A stretch of DNA of 64,000 nucleotides from Saussurea involucrata (taxonomy: Eukaryota > Streptophyta > Magnoliopsida > Asterales > Asteraceae). Positions within the stretch are counted from its first letter, which is position 1; each line of letters opens with the position of its first letter. The position numbers and the translations under genes are program-made. Shown in pieces: positions 54,478 to 64,000 of this stretch. The stretch covers positions 178,594,784 to 178,658,783 of the forward strand of contig CM066320.1 of NCBI GenBank assembly GCA_033807775.1. The letters run 5' to 3'. The notes beneath the pieces are model-generated. The model saw only the letters and a list, made by a program, of their open reading frames with translations, made no database searches and had not been told where the DNA came from.

Positions 54478-57407
54478 ATGACTCTTCAAGCAAGTTTGTA
54501 TAGGAATGATATTCAGATGTCTCTTGGAACAGATACCAGACCACCGATATTAATCAATGAAAATGAATTTTCACAATGGTAAGACAGGTTTATTGATTTT
54601 ATCGAGAGACAACCAAATGGGGATAACATGATGTTAGCTTTCACGGAAGGTCCTTTTGTGCAACCTTACAAAGTAATTCCCGCAACAGCAACTGTGCCTG
54701 CTTCAAGAGAATTAAAAAGGGTCGAAGAATACACTGCTGAAGAAGCAATGAGAGCTAAAGCAGACAAAGAAGCAAAGTCGAATCTTATCCTTGCTCTTCC
54801 AAACCACATTTACAATCGCATTGACTGTTTCAAATACAACCCGATGCTAATGTGGACTCAGTTGGAGAAAATTATGCTTGGATCGGCAGTTGCTACTCAG
54901 TTAAGACAGAATCGGTTCATGAACAATTTTGAGAGTTTCAAGGCAAAGGAAGGGAATCGTTGAAGAGTGTTTTTGATCGGTTTTGGAGAGTTATTAATGA
55001 TCTTCTGAAAATAAAAGTTAGAAAGACCGAATTGGAAGCTAATCTGAAGTTTCTTAATGCTCTTCAACCTGAATGGAGCAAACCGTGTCATAGGATGAGA
55101 AATGATGTAAGAATCTCAACTATGCAAATTCAAGAGCTATATGAAATTTTGATGACTGATGAAGATAGGGTCAAAGAAAAGAAAGAGAAGTTGGATAAAA
55201 AGAACAAAGTCACAAGTGTGGATCCAATTGCTTTGATTGCTAGTCAGTTGGCAGAAAAGAGTCTATTAGAGAATGTTTATGATAGACAGACTGAAGATGA
55301 TGGTGAAGAGCTACAACAAGCTATGATTCTTTTGACCAAGCACTTTCAAAAGAAGTACTTCAACAGGCCAGGGTCAAATAATCTGAGAGTCTCATCTGGT
55401 TCAAGAAGGGTTGATTCTGATGCTAGTGGTTCAAAGGCATTTGAACAAAAGTTTGAAGGTCCAAAACCCATGGAAACCAAGAAGGTGGAAGGAAAGAAAG
55501 CTGATGTTTGCTTCAACTGTGGAAAACCCGGTCATTTCTCCCGAGACTGTAGAGTGAAAGTTGTAAGGGATGCAGCCTACTACAAGAAGAAATTAGAATT
55601 GGCTGAAAAGAAGGAAACCGGTGTAGTTATGTTAGCGGAAGAAGAATACTGGCTAGATCACTCAGATAATGAAGCGGAAAACATGTGCTTTATTGGTGAT
55701 GATGCCAGTGATGATGAGGAGAATGACAATGCAAGCTCAACTGATGATTCTGAGGTACCTTCTATTTTTGATTATGAATTTATTGTGAATCAGATGAACA
55801 TCATGACTACTGCCATTCATGAACTTCGCACAAAACTGCTTTCTGAAAAGGAAAAGAATAATATTCACTCAAATTCTATTGAAAAATTACAAATTTGCCT
55901 TGAAGATGAAAAGAAAATTTTAGAAGATACAAAAGGTAAATTTGTAAAGAAAATAGAAGAATTAGAAGAATTAAACAGATCTTATCTTGAATCTTGGAAA
56001 TCAATGACCGATATGAGAGACAATCTTTCTAAACAAATATCTGTTTTAGAAGAAAAACTTTATTTGAGAGGTCAAACCGAACAAACGGTTTATTTAAATA
56101 AACCAATGAGTTACACATCTATTAAAGAAAAATGGGGACTTGAATTTGAAAATCCACATTTTTTAGAAGAAGCTAAAACACAAGTTCCTACTCTTTATGA
56201 ATTTGAGTTTTTAACTCTTGCCAAATATGCTCCTCATTTTAAAATTAAATGGACAAATGATGATGAGACTTTAAAATTAGAAGAAGAGAAAAGAAGTCTT
56301 ACTACAAAGATGCAACTTCCATTTGTATACACTCGAGAAAATGAAAAGTACAACATAAAATCTCAAAATTCTAGAAAATCAAGACTTTCTAGAAAATTTT
56401 CAAATTTCACAAAGTCCGAAAAAGATTCATTACCAAACGATTATTTTGATAGTTACGCTATTAATACTAATAAAAAGAATGTACCTCAAATATCTTATGA
56501 TACCAAAAGATACATTCCACCATTAGTATTAGAGTGTAAAATTTTAGATCTTGAAGCAAAATTGGAAGAACAGAATATCTTGTTTGAATTTGAAAAGGAC
56601 ATAATTTCTACCTTCATGACTTTAAGTTTTGAAGAAGAAATAAAACTTAAACAAGATATTTTTGAAAAATATAAAAATGTTGTACAATCTGATTCCGAGA
56701 AAGACACAATGGAAGACGATTCTAACGAAAGCTTTTCTTCTGATGATAAAACTGATTCTGATTTTGACTGTTCTGAAAAAGAAAAGGAGAGTAACTCTGA
56801 GGAAAGTCTAAATGAAAAAGTTTCAAAGTTTGATTTCTTACACAAAGTAATGTCTTCTAATTCAGATGTTGAAACAGAGAAAATTGATGATTCTTTTACT
56901 ATAAATGCAAATTTTCACAAAAAGAATCATAGAAAAAGGAGAAGGTCAAAGAAATCTAAGAAACAAGATTCAAAATCTGGAACTGATTCTGATGCTTCTT
57001 CTACTTTCTCAGATAGGTTTGTGAAGAAAAGACCAAGACAAGTTTGGAAAGTCAAGCAGTTGTCTCCAGATACTTCAACAAATGAGAAGAGTAGCATAGT
57101 CAACAACCCTTGTTCAATTAGTTCATTTGCTGAAAATAAAGAGAATTGTAAAAACTCTTTTAGATATTCAATAAAGCAAATGTTTCGAATTGCCAATGGT
57201 GGTTTATGTTGCTCCTCATGTTGTAGTTCTGGTGGTGATGTTTATTCATCTGATACATATAAAATTCATTATCCGATGTTTGATTCAAATGCATTTTATA
57301 AACACAAAAGTTTTTCAAAGAAAAGAAAACATCCTGTGTTTGATAGGAAGTCTTTTGGAACTAACAAGAAGGGACCCACAACTAGATGGGTACCTAAATC
57401 TCCTTGA
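54478..57407 (+). pseudogene. Copia C Gag (long, coiled-coil, CCHC), damaged
   Basis: Starts at ATG 54478 ('MTLQASLYRNDIQMSLG'). A capsid-like region ('SNLILALPNHIYNRIDCF', 'MWTQLEKIMLG', 'RFWRVINDLL', 'LKFLNALQPEW') and the zinc knuckle 'CFNCGKPGHFSRDC' are followed by about 600 residues of acidic, Lys/Glu-rich coiled-coil and low-complexity sequence, as in Sirevirus Gag. A TAA at 54580-54582 (CAA expected) and a one-base deletion near 54955 break the frame. The part from 54960 to 57407 is one open stretch of 815 codons. The frame closes at 57405, just where the protease continues in another frame. Confidence 0.88.
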
Positions 57408-60400
57408 TGTGTTTCTTTTTGCAGCCATGTCATTTGTGGTATCTGGATTCTGGATGCACCAAACATATGACTGGCAATAAGACTTTATTATCTAACTTTA
57501 AATAAAAGGATTGTGGAAGAGTCAAATTTGGAAATTGCGCGACATCTCCAATTCTCGGTGACGGAGACTTAGTTCAAGGGAATATCACAGTAAAGAGAGT
57601 GAGTTATGTTGAAGGTCTAAGCCACAATTTGTTCAGTATAGGGCAATTTTGCGATAAGGATCTGGAAGTCAGTTTTAAATCAACAAGGGTTGCTATTAAA
57701 AATAATGACGGAAAAGATTTACTTGTTGGGAAAAGAAGATCCAATCTTTATACCATAGATCTCTCAACAGTAAATTCTCCTTCTGATATCTGTCTTGTGA
57801 CAAAGGCGACCACAAAACAAAGCTGGTTGTGGCATAGAAGACTGGCTCATCTCAACTTTATTTACATGGACAGGTTAGCCAAGAATGAACTTGTTCGAGG
57901 TCTCCCATCACTCAGATTCGAGAAAGATCATCTCTGTCATGACTGTGAGAAGGAAAAAATGAAGAAAGCTTCTCATAAACCGAAAGCTGAATTTTGCACA
58001 AAAGATATTCTGGATCTCTTGCATGTAGATTTGTGTGGGCCGATGAAAACAAGAAGTATTGGAAAGAAGAGGTATGTCCTAGTGATTGTTGATGATTTTT
58101 CACGTTATACTTGGGTGAAGTTCCTCAAATCAAAGGATGAAACTTCCGACCATCTCATCAATCTCATTAAGACTGTTCAGACTAACAAACAAAAGGCAGT
58201 GAAGGTTGTCAGATCCGACAATGGAATGGAATTCAAAAACAGCACTTTACAAGCGTTCTATGAAGCAAATGGGATCACTCAACAATTTTCTGCCGCAAGA
58301 ACACCTGAACAAAACGGAGTGGTGGAGCGACGCAATCGAACTTTGGTTGAAGCGGCTCGCACTATGCTCGCATACTCAGGTCTTCCTCTATCTCATTGGG
58401 CCGAAGCAGTTTCTACGGCATGTCACACACAAAATAGATCAATCATTCATTGGAGATTCAACAAGACACCGTATGAGCTTATGAATGGTATCAAACCAAA
58501 TGTTTCATATTTCCGAGCTTTTGGGTGTAAATGTTTTGTGCTAAACGGTCGAGAAAATCTGAATAAATTCAGTCCGAAAGCAGATGAGGGAATCTTCCTT
58601 GGTTATGCTCTTTCTTCAGCAGCTTACAGAGTATATTTGACTTCAGCTAAAAAGGTGGTGGAGAGCGTCAATGTCAAATTTGATGAATCCGAAGAAATGG
58701 TTTCGGGCAACACAGGATCCGCTCCCGCTATGTCAGGAGTGTTAGCTTCTGGACAAATCAGTTCAGAACCTGTTTTTCAATCGACAAATCAGGATTCTAC
58801 TCTGTCTCCTAATACTCTTACTGATCTTGATTTTTTATTTGAACATTTCTACAATGACTTACCTTCTACTAACACCAATGTTCTACATATTGTGTCTAAT
58901 CAGGTAAATACGAACGCATCTACCTCAAATTCTGCTGCACAAAACTCCGATAACGATGCAGTTCATGTTACATCTGAACCTGTGATACAAGAAGTAGCTT
59001 TGGATTTAGAAGTGCCACATGTGACTGAAGAAACAAATTCGTCACAAATTCTTGAAACGACCGGAGATGTTCAATCTAATGAAAGAGAAACAGTGGATCC
59101 GGGTGTCATTCAACAACCAGTTCATCAATCTGAATCAGACGATGTTGTTGAGATACCTCCTCCGATTCCTGAAGTGATACCTGTGTCCTCTAGCGAATCT
59201 GATATACCAGAACCTCCTCCTCAAGTACTTGAAATGATTCAAGAAACAGTTGATCCACTTCCTCATACAACCAAGTGGACAAAAGCACATCTGATTCACC
59301 AAATCATTGGTGATCCGTCCGCTAATGTCAGCACGCGATCCAAGTCTGCAACACCGAATGAATGCTTATTTGCTTGCTTCTTAAGCAACATTGAACCAAC
59401 CAAGGTTTCTGAAGCTTTGAATGATCCAGACTGGGTTATTGCAATGCAAGAGGAACTGAATGAATTCGAAGCATTGAAGGTGTGGAGATTAGTGCCTAGG
59501 CCTCCAGGAAAAAGCGTAATCGGCACTAAGTGGATTTTCAAGAACAAAAAGGACAAGGATGGAATAATTGTGAGAAACAAAGCTCGTTTAGTGGCGAAGG
59601 GTTATCGACAACAAGAAGGAATAGATTATGATGAAACGTACGCACCAGTAGCAAGATTAGAAGCCATCAGAATGTTTCTCGCCTTTGCAGCTTTTCGCGA
59701 CTTTACTGTATATCAGATGGATGTGAAGACATCTTTTCTGAATGGGGTACTAAAGGAAGAAGTTTATGTATCTCAACCAGAAGGGTTTGTTAACAAAGCT
59801 AAACCTGATTGCGTGTTTCGTCTCGATAAAGCTTTATATGGTTTGAAACAAGCACCGCGTGCATGGTACGATGAATTGTCAACCTTTCTGCTCAAATCCG
59901 GATTCGTTAAGGGAGCCATTGATACAACTCTTTTCATCCGACGTGAAGAACAAGATATCTGCTTAGTTCAAATTTATGTAGATGATATTATTTTTGGTGC
60001 GACTAACAAAACTTTATGTACTTGGTTTTCTGATCTTATGGCTTCCAGGTTTAAGATGAGCATGATGGGGGGAATCAATTTTTTCCTCGGACTTCAAGTG
60101 AAGCAGTTGCCTGATGGAATCTTCATCAATCAGTCAAAATACGTTTTTGATATTTTGAATAAATTCAAAATGGATAAATGTACTACCATAGGCACTCCAA
60201 TGGCTCATGGTGCACAAATTGGTCTGGATCCATATGGAAAGGACTTTGATGTCAGAACCTATCGAGGCATGATCGGATCACTAATGTATCTCACAGCTAG
60301 TCGGCCAGACATAATGTTTTCCACATGTTTGTGCGCCAGATTCCAGGCACATCCAAAGGAATCTCATTTTATGGCGGTCAAACGTATTTTCAGATATCTG

Positions 60401-60922
60401 AAAGGAACTCCTTACTTAGGATTGTGGTATCCAAAGGGTTAGCATTTCAAGCTGTGTTCTTATTCTGATGCTGATTATGGAGGTAGTCAACTGGATCGGA
60501 AAAGTACTTCTGGTCATGTACAATTTCTGGGAGATCGGCTAATAAGTTGGGCTTCAAAGAAACAAAACTGTGTGTCTATTTCAACTGCTGAAGCGGAGTA
60601 TGTCGCTGCAGCAAGTTGCTGTTCTCAAGTGTTATGGATGAAGACACAGTTGCAAGATTATGGGTTGCTGTACAAAACAATTCCAATCTATTGTGACAGC
60701 AAATCTGCAATAGCCATCTCAGTGAATCATGTTCAGCATACTAAAACAAAGCACATTGACATGCGATATCACTTCATAAAAGATCATGTGGAAAAAGGTA
60801 CTATTGAATTATATTTTGTACCTACTGACTATCAACTTGCCGATATTTTCACCAAGGCATTGGATGAAAAGCGTTTCACTTTCCTTTTATCAAAACTCGG
60901 CATGTTGAATTTGAAAGTTTGA
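57407..60922 (+). pseudogene. Copia C pol: protease, integrase, RT, RNase H
   Basis: After a one-base shift near 57400 the frame 'MCFFLQPCHLWYLDSGC' enters the protease ('TKHMTGNK'), with a TAA at 57503-57505. Then 'LWHRRLAHLNFIYM' (pre-integrase), integrase ('LLHVDLCGPMKT', 'RSDNGMEFKN', 'TPEQNGVVERRNRTL'), a Glu/Ser/Pro linker, RT ('YQMDVKTSFLNG', 'YVDDIIFGA') and RNase H ('YSDADYGGSQLDRKS', 'STAEAEYVAAASC', 'CDSKSAIAI'). Another stop, TAG at 60440-60442, sits between RT and RNase H. Ends at TGA 60920. Confidence 0.92.
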
Positions 60923-61265
60923 ATCCTCACAAATTTAATTCAATGAAGTGAAAATTCTTTCAATTTTCATTCAATGAATAAAATGTGTGTCAAGGGTGTT
61001 TTTACAAGTTTTTTTGTTATATCTGAGTTAGACTTGTTTCAACTTTTACTTCTGATATAAATCGAAAGGTCAGCAAAACATGAATGAAATTATGCTGAAT
61101 GCTCGAAATTGTGCAAATCTGGACTTATATAGAATACAATGCTCAAAAAGCCTTTTTGTCAGAATGATGGATGGAAATATGGGGGAAGCACTATGTTGTA
61201 GAACCTAGCGATTGAGATGCTCTATGTTTTTTAATTCAAATCATTTAGTTTGAAAGTTTGTGCCT

Positions 61266-61536
61266 GTGGCCTTTCTGGTTTGGGAGATTAAGTTCCAAGG
61301 GGTGCTCGACACCTAGCCCCTAAGACCAACTGGTCTGGGATTGGCTGACCCAAATCCTGCTATAGAACCAGATAGAAAGCCATGTTCTACTGGTACAAAT
61401 GGGTTTAAGATATATCGATGTGGCCTTTCTGGTTTGGGAAAGTAAGTTCCAAGGGGTGCTCGACACCTAGCTCCTAAGACCAACTGGTCTGGGATTGGCT
61501 GACCCAAATCCTGCTATAGAACCAGTTAGAAAGTCA
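61266..61536 (+). repeat. Two 117-bp direct repeats, 154 bp apart, in the post-pol spacer of copia C
   Basis: The block beginning GTGGCCTTTCTGGTTTGGGA at 61266 recurs at 61420 with few changes; both contain GGGGTGCTCGACACCTAG and 'GACCAACTGGTCTGGG' (a short palindrome). No coding role seen. Confidence 0.88.
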
Positions 61537-61577
61537 TGTTTAACGGTGTATCTTATTCTTACTAAACTTTGTGATTA

Positions 61578-61672
61578 AAGATGCCAATGAGCACAATATC
61601 AAAAGATGCCAATGAGCACAATATCAAAAGATGCCAATGTGCACAAAAGAAAAGATGCCAATGAGCACACAT
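61578..61672 (+). repeat. 25-bp tandem repeat, four copies, in copia C
   Basis: AAGATGCCAATGAGCACAAT plus five bases, repeated almost exactly. Noncoding. Confidence 0.9.
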
Positions 61673-62097
61673 CTCTTGATACTTGGGGAAAATACAAAGT
61701 CGCGATAAACCCGTAAATTTGTGAAAATTCTGATTTTGGACAAATAGTGTGAGTCAGAGCAAAGTATTCTTATATGTTTTAGAAATGCATATGATTGAAG
61801 ATGATCATATTTCGCATGCTAACACACCAAATAGATTTAATAAAGAGGCTGAAACTGAACATTTTTTAGCTTGATATGCATTATGCAATGATGACTTGTA
61901 TTTATATCCAAAAACATGCATTCAAGTTCATTTGTTTGAAAAACCTGTCAGAATTCACTAAGTTGAATTTCTTTTGTTTGGTGTTCAAATTATCTATAGT
62001 TAGTAGTTATAGTATATAATTTGATGTATTTTTTTCTATTACTGATTTTTCATGCGTGATATTTCATTCTGTGTTTTTGTGAAGTACTGCTTAATTT

Positions 62098-62345
62098 CAG
62101 GGGGGGAAAGTACTGAGTTCAGTGTTTGAGGGGGAGCAAGGTATGACGAGTTGTGATTTTCTGTGTTCAAAGTTATGAGATTTTGTGATATTCACAGGAA
62201 TTGAAATTCAAAAGAATCACGATCTCAAATCAGATAAATCTTCTAGGTATGTACTTCTGAAGCTTTTTGTCCGGCAAACTCTCCAAATGTAAATTCTTTC
62301 TTAAATCATCTATTGCATTTGTGTAGGGGGAGCATATTGGGTTTT
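62098..62345 (+). promoter_or_regulatory. Internal polypurine tracts of copia C
   Basis: AGGGGGGGAAAG at about 62100, GAGGGGGAGCAAGG at about 62129 and AGGGGGAGC at about 62326. Multiple purine tracts downstream of pol are described for Sireviruses and may prime plus-strand synthesis. Confidence 0.6.
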
Positions 62346-62540
62346 TCAAAGTAATTTTTTTTGGGGGGCATATTTCAAAGTAATTTTTTTTTTTGGGGGG
62401 CATATATATATATACAATATTTGAAATCATATTCTTATGTTTGCCTCCACCATCTCTCGACCTTTGTTCACCATCTCACACGACCACTGTTCCAATTTCA
62501 ACTTTCTGGTATGCAATTCGTCTGAGTTCATCGACTCCAG

Positions 62541-63045
62541 GTAAGATTTTTTTTTTCATTCTATTTCTCTGTGTTCTATCGACATCAGTTTTGTATCGCT
62601 TTGAATCTGCTAATTTCATTTAGGGATGTTTGCGATTGAAACCTTACACAAATCGATTTCGATTTCTAGGGTTTTATTGATTTCGGTTGGTAACATCGAT
62701 TGATTTCTAGGGTTTTATTGATCGATTTGTATTTTGTTCTTTCGATTTCTAATCTGATGAATGTTAGGGATTTGGTTGATATTTGCGTCTTGGTCGTCTA
62801 AAGGATCTCTCAGATTTGCTAAGTCAGCTTTGCGCCACCCGTTGGTAGCGCAAAGTGAGCTTTGCGCCACCCGCTGGTAGCGCAAACCTAGCTTTGCGCC
62901 ACCCGTTGGTAGCGCAAAGTAAGCTTTGCGCCACCTGTTGGTAGCGCAAACCAGACTTGAGCATTTTTCTGTTTGTCTAAGTTTTTCATGTGTTTTTGTG
63001 ATTCATTTGTTGTTCTTATTGAAGATCTTTTATACTTCATTCCAG
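62541..63045 (+). other. Possible intron in the env-like leader
   Basis: A good donor (CCAG|GTAAGA at 62540/62541) and a good acceptor (TTCATTCCAG ending at 63045) bracket 505 bp, and the env-like ATG lies nine bases after the acceptor. Splicing would remove the hairpin array at 62827-62954. Purely inferred from the motifs. Confidence 0.4.
62827..62954 (+). repeat. 32-bp hairpin minisatellite before the env-like ORF
   Basis: Four units starting GCTTTGCGCC at 62827, 62859, 62891 and 62923, exact 32-bp period, each with TTTGCGC/GCGCAAA arms. Same family as the gag-leader array at 54154-54395. Confidence 0.95.
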
Positions 63046-63053
63046 GTGTATTC

Positions 63054-64000
63054 ATGGCTTATGATGAAGATTTTGATTCTCAAGTTCGAGAATATGAAAA
63101 TACAGTTCAAGAACATCTCGAGGCACCATCTGATAATGCCTCTCGTGACAATCCTTTACCATCCACGTTATCTACAGGAGCTGATCCATCCGCTCGTCGC
63201 AATACTCCAAATGTTGTCTTTCCAAGAATGATGTATCTTCTACCGTATAAACCTAATAATCATTATGTTAATCTTGATAAACTCAGGATTAATTCAGTGA
63301 TTGGGTCTATTCTACGAGGGCATCCAATTTCTTATGCTCTGGGGGGACGCACTGGCATTCCTGAAGTTTATCTACAACAAGCATGGCACTACATTGTCAA
63401 GAATGAGAGCGCGACTCCTCATTGTTTTCATATCCAGATTGATCAGTATGAAACAAAGTTGTATTATAGAAGACTAAGACTGATCCTCAGACTTCCTGAA
63501 GCGAATTCTAGATCGGGTCGCACATCTTTTGATTCATTTCCATCTGAAGGAGATGTTCTTGCTGGAATTCGAGCATTGGGCTATGTTGGTGATCTCACTC
63601 AAGTAAGCCAGTTTGAGAAGTCCAAACTACCACCCGTGTGGTATGCTCTGTTCTCAGTTCTAAACAGATGCCTGACTTCCAAACATTCTGGTACTGACAA
63701 TGCCAGTCTACGTTTTCTTCGTTTATTCCATGCGATCATTTATGATTTGCATGTTGATTACACTATCATTTTCTGGCAAGAATTATCGGATCGAGTTAAT
63801 GACAAGGAAACTCTCAAGAAGCGCAAGTTCATTCCATATATAAGGTTCTTGGAACTTATTGTTTGGAGCATGCTCAGGAGTAACAAAGAGATTCCTCGAA
63901 GAAATGATTGGCCCCTAGCCATAGACTTTGAGATGTCGTATATTCAAAGGCAGAAGAGGAGTTTTGCTTATTCAATGCCCATTCCTCCGGATCTTATTCT
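63054..64000 (+). CDS. Env-like (third) ORF of copia C, open to the window end
   Basis: Open from ATG 63054 through the last base (315 codons, no stop). Begins 'MAYDEDFDSQVREYENTVQ' and contains 'LDKLRINSVIGSILRG', 'GIPEVYLQQAWHYIV', 'YYRRLRLILRLPE', 'FPSEGDVLAGIRALGYVGD', 'LPPVWYALFSVLNRCL' and 'RLFHAIIYDLHVDYTIIFW'. The layout resembles proteins encoded after pol in Asteraceae Sirevirus-like copia elements. No clear signal peptide or membrane segment is visible in this part, so 'env-like' refers to its position, not to a shown function. C terminus lies outside the window. Confidence 0.8.
   Translation, partial: MAYDEDFDSQVREYENTVQEHLEAPSDNASRDNPLPSTLSTGADPSARRNTPNVVFPRMMYLLPYKPNNHYVNLDKLRINSVIGSILRGHPISYALGGRTGIPEVYLQQAWHYIVKNESATPHCFHIQIDQYETKLYYRRLRLILRLPEANSRSGRTSFDSFPSEGDVLAGIRALGYVGDLTQVSQFEKSKLPPVWYALFSVLNRCLTSKHSGTDNASLRFLRLFHAIIYDLHVDYTIIFWQELSDRVNDKETLKKRKFIPYIRFLELIVWSMLRSNKEIPRRNDWPLAIDFEMSYIQRQKRSFAYSMPIPPDLI

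Larger units (their letters stand above)
53452..64000 (+). mobile_element. Sirevirus-like Ty1/copia retrotransposon C (5' 10.5 kb; continues past the window)
   Basis: A short LTR, primer site, long leader with a hairpin minisatellite, a long Gag with coiled coils, pol in copia order, a roughly 2-kb spacer with repeats and polypurine tracts, then an open env-like ORF. Gag size, coiled coils and an extra ORF after pol are Sirevirus traits. The short LTR (209 bp) is unusual for that group. The 3' LTR is not within the window. Two premature stops in the Gag/protease part, one in pol and two single-base shifts show that gag-pol is inactive here. Confidence 0.85.

Overview
This is a 64 kb piece of a plant nuclear genome. 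It is AT-rich and has spliced genes with GT/AG introns, tRNA-derived SINEs, Ty1/copia and Ty3/gypsy LTR elements, MULE, hAT and Tourist-like DNA transposons, and many (TA)n tracts. The terpene synthase, SEIPIN2/3-type seipin and transposon families point to a eudicot. The Sirevirus-like element with an extra ORF looks like those common in Asteraceae, but the family assignment is an inference.

Layout. 0-3.2 kb: a LINE scrap and an inverted-repeat element. 3.2-7.9 kb: copia element A. 8.0-9.3 kb: a decayed plastid ribosomal protein L1 gene. 10.0 kb: a SINE. 10.3-15.5 kb: a complete but inactivated chromovirus (gypsy D, TSD CTTAC). 15.5-20.7 kb: intergenic sequence with a SINE, a foldback MITE, a 112-bp tandem array split by a hAT MITE, and a 168-bp tandem array. 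20.7-23.5 kb: a dense cluster of MITEs and TA microsatellites. 23.6-30.8 kb: a seven-exon terpene synthase gene with an open 583-codon frame; its first intron holds a whole 4.4 kb copia element (B, TSD CTAAG). 30.8-32.5 kb: a truncated copia (E) starting about 40 bp after the terpene synthase stop. 32.5-37.1 kb: repeats, a solo LTR and a non-autonomous hAT. 37.3-38.3 kb: a single-exon SCP/FCP-like phosphatase. 41.9-42.4 kb: a small secreted Cys-rich protein and tRNA-Ile(AAU), both on the minus strand. 42.4-49.6 kb: a 7.2 kb MULE with a 9-bp TSD that carries an 11-exon DUF1985/Ulp1-protease gene instead of a visible transposase. 50.3-52.5 kb: a two-exon seipin gene (minus strand). 52.8-53.5 kb: a LINE 3' fragment cut by a Sirevirus-like copia (C) that runs past the window end, with gag, pol and an env-like ORF.

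Host genes supported as intact are the terpene synthase, the HAD phosphatase, the small secreted protein, seipin and the tRNA. Nearly everything else is mobile DNA. The most unusual features are three. First, the copia leaders carry minisatellites whose 31/32-bp units are self-complementary; in element C the same 32-bp unit precedes both gag and the env-like ORF. Second, the MULE's captured Ulp1-type gene has a first intron made of repeat arrays and a tandemly amplified exon-intron module. Third, the terpene synthase frame remains open despite a 4.4 kb retroelement in intron 1.
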